Shown here: piece after piece, positions 55,848 through 64,000 of the stretch
Numbering within the stretch: position 1 is the stretch's first letter
How the letters are laid out: each line of letters opens with the position of its first letter
Notes under the pieces: generated by a model
What the model was told of the DNA's origin: nothing
Databases searched by the model: none
The model's input: the letters and a program-made list of their open reading frames with translations, nothing else
Translations under genes and position numbers: made by a program
Origin: Cupriavidus alkaliphilus
GTDB lineage: Bacteria > Pseudomonadota > Gammaproteobacteria > Burkholderiales > Burkholderiaceae
NCBI RefSeq assembly: GCF_900094595.1
Contig: NZ_FMAD01000001.1
Location: 682,001 to 746,000 of the forward strand
Length of the DNA stretch: 64,000 nucleotides
Direction: 5' to 3'

Positions 55848-56600
55848 ATGCGTATCTTCGGCATCAGCATCCATATCATCGTCGCACTGTTCTTTGCCGT
55901 GCACGCGGTGCGCACGCACCAGAACATGTACTGGCTGCTGATCCTGTTCCTGTTCCCGGGCCTCGGCAGCGTGGTCTATTTCTTTGCGATCTACCTGCCC
56001 GAGCTGCGCCAGTCGCGCGGGGCGCGCGCGGCAACGCGCGCCATCACGCAGCTGGTCGATCCCAACCGCGCCGTGCGCGAGGCCCGCTCGGATTTCGATC
56101 GGGCCCCGACGGTGGCGCATCGCATGCGCCTGGGCGCGGCGCTGCTGGCCGCCGGCGAGCCGGCCGAGGCGCTGCAGCACTACCAGGCGGCGGCCAACGG
56201 CCCGTTCGCGACCGATCCCGCGCTGCTGCAGGGCCTGGCGCAGGCGCAGTTCGCCACCAGCGACGCGCCCGGCGCGCTGGCGACGCTGGAGAAACTGTTC
56301 GCGGCCCAGCCGCACGCGCGCCAGCAGCCGGAGCCGGCCCTGCTGTACGCGCAAGCCCTGGCCGCCACTGGCGCGGCCGGCACGCGCGCCGCCTTCGAGC
56401 AGGCGCTGACCAGCGCCAGCGATGCCGCGCCGCGCTGCCTGTTCGCCGACTGGCTGGCGACCCAGCCCGACCCGGCCGACCGCGAGCGCGCGCAGCAGCT
56501 CTATGCCGAAATCATCCACGACGCCCGCCACTGGCCGCGCCATGCGCGCGACCACAACCGCGCCTGGCTGCAGCGCGCGCAGGCGGCGCTGGGCAAGTAA
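55848..56600 (+). CDS. Membrane-anchored TPR-like protein
   Basis: A 250-residue protein. Two N-terminal hydrophobic segments (about 4-22 and 28-48: ISIHIIVALFFAVHAV, YWLLILFLFPGLGSVVYFFA) resemble a PLDc_N-type anchor. The rest is helical with TPR-like repeats (RMRLGAALLAAGEPAEALQ, ALLQGLAQAQFATSDAPGAL, ALLYAQALAATGAAGTRAAF). It probably scaffolds envelope proteins. The start at 55848 was chosen because the hydrophobic segment begins there. Confidence 0.78.
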   Translation: MRIFGISIHIIVALFFAVHAVRTHQNMYWLLILFLFPGLGSVVYFFAIYLPELRQSRGARAATRAITQLVDPNRAVREARSDFDRAPTVAHRMRLGAALLAAGEPAEALQHYQAAANGPFATDPALLQGLAQAQFATSDAPGALATLEKLFAAQPHARQQPEPALLYAQALAATGAAGTRAAFEQALTSASDAAPRCLFADWLATQPDPADRERAQQLYAEIIHDARHWPRHARDHNRAWLQRAQAALGK

Positions 56601-56655
56601 ATCCGCGTTGCTTCCCATCGCCGGCTGGCGGGGAACGAACGCCTTTCTCGACGAC

Positions 56656-57528
56656 ATGACCCTACTGAAACGCAAATCGATTGAAGCCGTGGCCTCGCGC
56701 CGTCCGGCACGCGGCACCCGCACCCGGGGCGAGGCCCCTGTCCGCGAAGAAAAACGCATGACGCCGCGCTTCGCGCCGGTGACGTTCTCGGAAATGGAAG
56801 GGGTGCGCTACCTGCACTTCGGCACCGAGTGGGTGCAGGGCGCGATGAGGCTGCGCAAGCCGGACGCGATCGAGCTGGAATACGCGCAGCAGATGATGGC
56901 CTGGCTGCTGTTCCTGTCGCCGTCGGTCGATGAATTCCATGTGGTCCAGCTGGGCCTGGGCGCCGCCGCGCTGACCAAGTTCTGCCATCGCCAGTTCAGC
57001 CGCGCGCGCGTGACCGCGGTCGAGCTGAATCCCGCCGTGATCATCGCCGGGCGCAGCATGTTCGGCCTGCGCGAGGACGACGCGCGCCTGACCGTGCGCG
57101 AGCAGGATGCCTGGGACTACGTGATGGACGGCACCCACGCCGGCGCCGTCGACGTGCTGCAGGTCGACCTGTACGACGCCACCGCGCGCGGCCCGGTGCT
57201 GGACACCACCGCGTTCTACCGCGCCTGCCGCCGCACGCTGAAGGCCCCCGGCGTGATGACGATCAACCTGTTCGGCGACCACGACAGTTTTCCGAAGAAC
57301 ATCGAGCGCATCTGCGATGCCTTCGACAACCGCGTGCTGGTGTTCCCGGAAGTGCATGACGGCAACATCATCGCGCTGGCCTTCAACGGGCCGGAAATCG
57401 ATGTGTCGTGGGCGGTGCTGGAAGCGCGCGCCGACGTGGTCGAGGACACCACCGGGCTGCCGGCGCGGGACTGGGTGAAGAAGCTGCGCGCGGCGAATGC
57501 GCGGCAGGAAGAGCGGCTGAGGATTTAA
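56656..57528 (+). CDS. Spermidine synthase-like methyltransferase-fold protein
   Basis: A 290-residue protein of the spermidine synthase fold. VVQLGLGAAALTKFCHRQFS and ARVTAVELNPAVIIAGRSMF are motifs I and II, and DVLQVDLYDATARGP the next strand. It lacks an obvious polyamine-binding gate, so the substrate is uncertain; many bacteria carry such orphan relatives. The first 45 residues are basic and may be disordered. It follows the TPR gene by 55 bases in the same direction. Confidence 0.78.
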   Translation: MTLLKRKSIEAVASRRPARGTRTRGEAPVREEKRMTPRFAPVTFSEMEGVRYLHFGTEWVQGAMRLRKPDAIELEYAQQMMAWLLFLSPSVDEFHVVQLGLGAAALTKFCHRQFSRARVTAVELNPAVIIAGRSMFGLREDDARLTVREQDAWDYVMDGTHAGAVDVLQVDLYDATARGPVLDTTAFYRACRRTLKAPGVMTINLFGDHDSFPKNIERICDAFDNRVLVFPEVHDGNIIALAFNGPEIDVSWAVLEARADVVEDTTGLPARDWVKKLRAANARQEERLRI

Positions 57529-57531
57529 GCG

Positions 57532-57557
57532 CCTCTCTCCCGCAAGCGGGAGAGAGG
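57532..57557 (+). repeat. Hairpin repeat CCTCTCTCCCGC-type, copy 3
   Basis: Perfect 12-bp stem CCTCTCTCCCGC / GCGGGAGAGAGG with an AA loop. It lies between the convergent spermidine-synthase-like and SBP genes and may terminate both. Confidence 0.8.
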
Positions 57558-57583
57558 AGAAAACCCTCGGCGCGCGGACGCCC

Positions 57584-59203
57584 TCACTCCTTGTGGAAGA
57601 ACTGCGCCAGCGACCACTCGTCCGTCCGCGCCTCGTACTTCAGTCCCTTCTTCATCGCCCACATCGCCAGCTGGCTGTGCGACGGAATGATGGCGTGGTC
57701 GGCCAGCGCGAATTTTGCCGCGGCGCGGGCATTTTCCTCGCGCGCCTTGTCGCTGCTGACCGTGGTCAGCGACTTCTCGATCAGCTGGTCCAGCTGCGGG
57801 TTGCTGTACTTGCCCCAGTTCCAGGTGCCGTAGCCGGTCTTCGGGTTGGGCGTGCCGGTGATCGAGCGCAGCGCCACGTCGGCGGCGGCCGAGCCCCAGC
57901 CCAGCATCTGGAACGCAAACTCGCCCTGGCGCGCGCGCGTGAAGTAGGCGGCCACCGGCATGGTTTCCACCTTGGTCTGGATGCCGATGCGGGTCAGCAT
58001 GCTGGCGGTGGCCTGCGCCACCGCCGCGTCGTTCAGGTAGCGGTTGTTGGTGGCGTGCAGCGTCAGGCCGAAACCGTCGGGGTAGCCGGCCGCGGCCAGG
58101 AGCTTCTTCGCGCCTTCCGGGTCATAGGCCTCGGGTTTGGTGCCGGGATGGCCGAAGATCTGCGGCGACACGATCGACGATGCCGGCACTGCCAGGCCTT
58201 CCATGATGCGGCTGACGATAGCGTCGCGGTTCAGCGCCTTGCTGACCGCCGCACGCACGCGCGCATCCTTGAAAGGATTCTTGCCCAGCGGCTTGCCGGC
58301 CTTGTCGGTGACAAAGGGCGGGTTGTCGCGCGACTGGTCCATCTGCCAGAACACGGTGCGCCACGAGACCTGCTGCTCGATCTTGAATTTCGGGTTCTGC
58401 TTGAGCTTGGCGACGTCGGCCGATGGCACGCTTTCGATCACGTCGACATCGCCCGCCAGCAGCGCGGCGCTGCGCGCGCCGTTGTCGGTGATGATGCGGA
58501 ACACCGCGCGGTCCCACTCGGGCTTGGGACCCCAGTAGTCGGGATTGCGCGCCATCACGATTTCCTGGCCGCGTGCAAAGCGCACGAACTTGAACGGGCC
58601 GGTGCCGATCATGGCCTTGCCTGAATCGAAATCGGTCTGGGTCAGCGTGGCGGCGATCTTCTTCGGCATGATCGGAACGCTGTTCAGGTCGTTGGCCAGG
58701 TTGGCGTAGTTGGGCACGCTCATGGTCAGGCGCACGGTGAGCGGGTCGGGCGTGTCGATGCGGGCGATCGGCTTGGTGTAGCTGGTGAACGAGCCCGGAC
58801 TGTTGACCAGCTTCTCCGGGCGCTCCAGCGAGGCCTTGACGTCTTCGCTGGTAAAGGGCGAGCCGTCGTGCCACTTCACGTTGGGACGCAGCTTGATTTC
58901 CCAGGTGATGGCGTTGACCGGTTTCCACGACAGCGCCAGGCCGGGGATGTAGCGGGCGTTCTTGTCCATGAACACCAGCGACTCGAACACATGCAGGGCG
59001 ATGGCGTTGTTGGGGCCGGCGTTGTTCCAGTGCGGATCCATCGACGTGACGTCGGCGGCCAGGCCGATGCGCAGGTCTTCGGCATGCGCGGCGCCGGCCG
59101 GCAGCAAGGCGAAAGCGGCGCTGCCGAAGACTAGCGCCGCGGCGGCACGGAGCACCGCTCGGCGCGGTGGATGTTGTGGCGGCAGGGCGTGGAGGGTTGG
59201 CAT
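57584..59203 (-). CDS. ABC transporter substrate-binding protein, family 5
   Basis: A 539-residue periplasmic peptide/nickel-type binding protein. The N-terminus has RRAVLRAAAALVFGSAAFAL with two arginines, a possible Tat signal, and ends near AGAAHA-E at about residue 42. LRIGLAADVTSMDPHWNNAG, IGTGPFKFVRFARGQEIVMA, and KAREENARAAAKFALADHAI are SBP_bac_5 marks. No permease or ATPase genes are adjacent, so it may serve a distant transporter. The start at 59203 was chosen as the first ATG before the signal. Confidence 0.88.
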   Translation of the reverse strand: MPTLHALPPQHPPRRAVLRAAAALVFGSAAFALLPAGAAHAEDLRIGLAADVTSMDPHWNNAGPNNAIALHVFESLVFMDKNARYIPGLALSWKPVNAITWEIKLRPNVKWHDGSPFTSEDVKASLERPEKLVNSPGSFTSYTKPIARIDTPDPLTVRLTMSVPNYANLANDLNSVPIMPKKIAATLTQTDFDSGKAMIGTGPFKFVRFARGQEIVMARNPDYWGPKPEWDRAVFRIITDNGARSAALLAGDVDVIESVPSADVAKLKQNPKFKIEQQVSWRTVFWQMDQSRDNPPFVTDKAGKPLGKNPFKDARVRAAVSKALNRDAIVSRIMEGLAVPASSIVSPQIFGHPGTKPEAYDPEGAKKLLAAAGYPDGFGLTLHATNNRYLNDAAVAQATASMLTRIGIQTKVETMPVAAYFTRARQGEFAFQMLGWGSAAADVALRSITGTPNPKTGYGTWNWGKYSNPQLDQLIEKSLTTVSSDKAREENARAAAKFALADHAIIPSHSQLAMWAMKKGLKYEARTDEWSLAQFFHKE

Positions 59204-59320
59204 CGGGCAGGCTCCTCGTACGGTCCGCGCGGTCGCGGACGGGTTCTCAGGCGGGTTTGTCCCGCATTGTGCCGCTAAAGTGGCATGGTTGCAGCCTTGC
59301 CGCCGGGGCTGCCCGGTAAA

Positions 59321-60007
59321 ATGGCATCCATGTTCGCCAATTCCCGCACCATCGTCTCGGCGCAGTCCGATGTCCATGAACACCTGGCCGCGCGCGTCGC
59401 GCGCCACCTGGCCGAGCCGTTCCGCAAGCCCATCGGCGAGCCCAGCCGGCGCGAGCTGGGCGCGGCGCTGCAGCGCTGGCAGCAGGCCGGCGGCGCGCCG
59501 CTGATCCTCGATGCCGGCTGCGGCGTCGGCGAAAGCACGCTGCGCCTGGCCACGCAGTTCCCCGACCATTTCGTCATCGGCGTCGACCAGTCCGAAAAGC
59601 GCCTGGCCGCCGGCAAGGACTGGTGGGGCGACGCGCCGATGCCGGCCAATTTCTGCTGGGCGCGCGCCGACCTGGTCGATGTCTGGCGGCTGCTGCAGGC
59701 GGATGCGGTGCCGGTGGCGCGCCACTACGTGCTGTACCCGAACCCGTGGCCGAAGATCGGCCATCTGGGGCGGCGCTGGCAAGGGCACGCGGTGTTTCCG
59801 GCGCTGGCGGCGTGTGGCGACTACCTCGAGTGCCGCAGCAACTGGCGCATCTATATCGACGAGTTCGCGCAAGCGCTGGAACTGGTGGGACGGCCGGCGC
59901 GGGTCGAGGCCTGGGCGCCGGCGCAGCCGCTGACGCCGTTCGAGCGCAAGTACGCGGCCTCCGGCCATGGCTTGTGGCGCTGCGTCAGCGAGCGGCAGCC
60001 CGGCTGA
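59321..60007 (+). CDS. TrmB-like tRNA (guanine-N7) methyltransferase family protein
   Basis: A 228-residue SAM-dependent methyltransferase. LILDAGCGVGESTLRLATQF is motif I, VIGVDQSEKRLAAG the acidic strand, and YPNPWPKIGHLGRRW resembles the TrmB DPWPK motif but with Asn for Asp. ERKYAASGHGLWR closes the fold. It may be a paralogue with a different target rather than the canonical m7G46 enzyme. ATGs at 59321 and 59330 are both possible; the first was used. Confidence 0.75.
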   Translation: MASMFANSRTIVSAQSDVHEHLAARVARHLAEPFRKPIGEPSRRELGAALQRWQQAGGAPLILDAGCGVGESTLRLATQFPDHFVIGVDQSEKRLAAGKDWWGDAPMPANFCWARADLVDVWRLLQADAVPVARHYVLYPNPWPKIGHLGRRWQGHAVFPALAACGDYLECRSNWRIYIDEFAQALELVGRPARVEAWAPAQPLTPFERKYAASGHGLWRCVSERQPG

Positions 60008-60019
60008 ACGCCCAATGAG

Positions 60020-60044
60020 AAACGGCCCGCAGCGCGGGCCGTTT
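60020..60044 (+). terminator. Bidirectional terminator between convergent genes
   Basis: Perfect stem AAACGGCCCGC / GCGGGCCGTTT with an AGC loop, between the TrmB-like gene and the DUF2863 gene. Short T runs flank both sides. Confidence 0.78.
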
Positions 60045-60068
60045 CGCTGTCTGGCGCGTCAGTGCGCG

Positions 60069-61271
60069 TCAGTGGAACAGCGGCTGCTGCGTGGGCGCGT
60101 CTTCCGGCAGTTCGGCATGCACGATCTCGCCATTGCGGTCGGCGTACAGCGGCGTGCCGCAGTCTTCGCAGTATTCCGGATCGAACAGCGCGGCATGGCG
60201 GAAGATGTCCTCGACGCCGGCATTGCGCAGCTCCTCGCAGATCTGCTCGAGCGGATTGCCTTTTTCGTCGGCATCGACCTCGCCGGCTTCGCGGCCGTAG
60301 ACCGGCCAGACGATGCCGTAGATCACATCCTTCTCGCCGCGCATGGTGAAGCCGACGCGGTATTCCTCGACCACTTCCTCGCCGAAGGCGGCCACCACCG
60401 CGGCCAGCTGGCCCGCGGAGATGTCCAGCGTGCCGCACAGGTAGTTGACGGCGGCGCGCACGGTCAGCGGGCGGATGCTCTTGTCGGACTCGCGGCAGGA
60501 CAGGAAGAACGCGTCCGGCAGCAGCAGCTCGAACTCGCAGCCCGGCAGCAGCAGCGCCACCGACGGCTGCACCTGGCTGCGCCATTGTTCCAGGCAGGTC
60601 GAGCGCTCGGCGTGATGGTCCTTGGCGTCTTCCTGCCAGCGGAACAGCGCCTGTTCGCGCGGAGCCACCACCACGGCCAGCAGGTAGCGCGGGTCGGCCA
60701 GGATCGGCGCGGTCTCGGGCAGGTCGCGCAGGTCGACCTTGGGCACCGCGCCGGCCAGCGCGGCCGCGGCCAGCTTGTGCGTCAGCGCGAAGGTGTCGCT
60801 GTGCGTGCGCGGCAGCTGGTCGATGCTGTACAGGTAGGGCGACAGCGCGACCTTGGTGCCGTTGGCGAGCACGTGTGCCTGCAGGTGCACGGCCAGCGTC
60901 TGCGCCAGTTCCGGCTTGAGCGCGCCGGACGGGATGGCGTAGCGGGTGTGCGCGAGGATCGGGGCGGCGATCAGCAGCGCGTCATAGTGCTGGCCGTCGA
61001 CCTCGATCGAGGCGGATTCGGCCAGCGTCTCGGCCTGCTCGGCGAGCACATCTGACGCGTCGGCATTGTGCTTGAACAGGTGCTCCAGCGCCGCGTCGAG
61101 CGCGGTCTGGCTACCGTTCTTCAGCAGGCGGCCAAGGCGCTGCGAAAGCCGCCGCTCCCAGTATCCGTCCTCCATGCGGCTGCCCGATGCGTCGAGGGCG
61201 AGCGCATCGGCCACCAGACGCTCGGCGTCGGGAGAGAGTCGCGGGGAAGCCTTGGGGCGAAAACCTGCCAT
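60069..61271 (-). CDS. DUF2863 family protein
   Basis: A 400-residue protein of a family found almost only in Betaproteobacteria. The opening FRPKASPRLSPDAERLVADA, the middle IPSGALKPELAQTLAVHLQA and the C-terminal MRGEKDVIYGIVWPVYGREA are family marks. The C-terminus has CEDCGTPLYADRNGEIVHAE, a small two-Cys pattern that may bind zinc. Function unknown; it is probably cytoplasmic, as no signal is present. Its presence supports the host assignment. Confidence 0.85.
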   Translation of the reverse strand: MAGFRPKASPRLSPDAERLVADALALDASGSRMEDGYWERRLSQRLGRLLKNGSQTALDAALEHLFKHNADASDVLAEQAETLAESASIEVDGQHYDALLIAAPILAHTRYAIPSGALKPELAQTLAVHLQAHVLANGTKVALSPYLYSIDQLPRTHSDTFALTHKLAAAALAGAVPKVDLRDLPETAPILADPRYLLAVVVAPREQALFRWQEDAKDHHAERSTCLEQWRSQVQPSVALLLPGCEFELLLPDAFFLSCRESDKSIRPLTVRAAVNYLCGTLDISAGQLAAVVAAFGEEVVEEYRVGFTMRGEKDVIYGIVWPVYGREAGEVDADEKGNPLEQICEELRNAGVEDIFRHAALFDPEYCEDCGTPLYADRNGEIVHAELPEDAPTQQPLFH

Positions 61272-61377
61272 AGAAAGAAACCGTCCGTTTTTTGCGTAAA
61301 ACGGTATTCTACTCGTTGCGTTGACAGGGAGACCGCTATATGCGTGCGGTCGATGTGGACGCTACGCCCCGCCGCGC

Positions 61378-61533
61378 TTATTTCTCGGCCGGAGCGGACG
61401 CTGCGGGGGCCGCGGGCGCGTGGCTTTCGACGCTGTGCGACTCGCCGGAAATGGAAACGTCGCTGCCGCCCTTGGTCAGCAGGTAGAGGGCCGCGCCGGC
61501 GACCACGATGAATGCGATGAGGATCTTGACCAT
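61378..61533 (-). CDS. Small membrane-anchored protein, 51 residues
   Basis: A short gene with GGAG six bases before the ATG. Residues 3-19 (KILIAFIVVAGAALYLL) form a single membrane or signal-anchor helix. The tail is Ser/Glu- then Ala/Pro-rich (ESHSVESHAPAAPAASAPAE) and likely periplasmic. No family is recognised. It lies between DUF2863 and acnA, alone. It may be a small inner-membrane accessory protein. Confidence 0.72.
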   Translation of the reverse strand: MVKILIAFIVVAGAALYLLTKGGSDVSISGESHSVESHAPAAPAASAPAEK

Positions 61534-61682
61534 GGTGTCTCCTGGTTCTGGGTGATGCCGGGGTCCGGCTTCCGGTCATTCGACCGCGTTCTTGTGCGAC
61601 ACAGTTTGGCAGCCGTGGCTTGCGTGGAACTTACACGCGCCGGTTGGCGCTTCAGGTGATGCCCGGGTCGCAAGCGCCAATG

Positions 61683-61729
61683 AAAAACGCCGCCTGGCCA
61701 CGCCCCCGAAGGGACAGGACAGGCGGCGT
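61683..61729 (-). terminator. Rho-independent terminator after acnA
   Basis: Ten-base arms ACGCCGCCTG (61687-61696) and CAGGCGGCGT (61720-61729); on the minus strand a T run follows. It lies 19 bases after the acnA stop. Confidence 0.85.
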
Positions 61730-61747
61730 CCATGGCGCGGATGGCGC

Positions 61748-64000
<2,253 letters not shown>

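Overview
The window is GC-rich DNA from a betaproteobacterium, most likely Cupriavidus or a close Burkholderiaceae relative. The evidence is the codon usage, a DUF2863 gene, the parE-transglycosylase-parC arrangement, and the intergenic repeat style. Positions 1 to about 27,040 are most of a temperate phage with a contractile tail. The rest, to 64,000, is ordinary chromosome.

Prophage. The late genes run left to right. They are a DNA methylase remnant, terminase, portal, MuF-like head protein, protease/scaffold, cement, capsid and connectors; then sheath (DUF3383), tube (DUF3277), a tail chaperone with a probable -1 frameshift, and a tape measure carrying a lysozyme domain; then baseplate proteins, a spike with an HxH tip, gp25-like, J, a DUF2612 protein with an inserted domain, a polyglycine tail fibre and a methyltransferase. 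Two tandem terminators follow, then a holin / SAR-type GH24 endolysin / Rz with nested Rz1 lysis cassette. Two small genes lie on the opposite strand inside the late block (284-865, 16322-16861). To the right is a leftward accessory region. It holds an HTH protein, a 59-aa membrane protein under a near-consensus promoter covered by an inverted repeat, three DUF2188 genes, and three unknown genes behind a textbook LexA box. No integrase is visible, so the left end of the phage lies outside the window.

Chromosome. A fourth DUF2188 gene is followed by an EmrE-like SMR pump, a coiled-coil protein, a BenE transporter, uup (behind a short terminated leader), and a large composite intergenic repeat. 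Then come an MFS transporter coupled to a 47-aa membrane protein, parE, a lytic transglycosylase, parC, an ABC exporter, lldP and a LysE exporter.

From 44,842 to 50,704 an eight-gene leftward operon encodes VOC protein, AlaX, LysE, EamA, RidA, cupin, aminotransferase and GST. It faces a divergent MocR-type regulator across an 84-bp gap with phased GTACAGT repeats. The gene set suggests detoxification and export of an amino acid or reactive enamine. The window ends with htpG, a hypoxanthine-DNA glycosylase, a Usp protein, a TPR membrane protein, a spermidine-synthase-like protein, a peptide-binding ABC component, a TrmB-like methyltransferase, DUF2863, a 51-aa membrane-anchored peptide and most of acnA.
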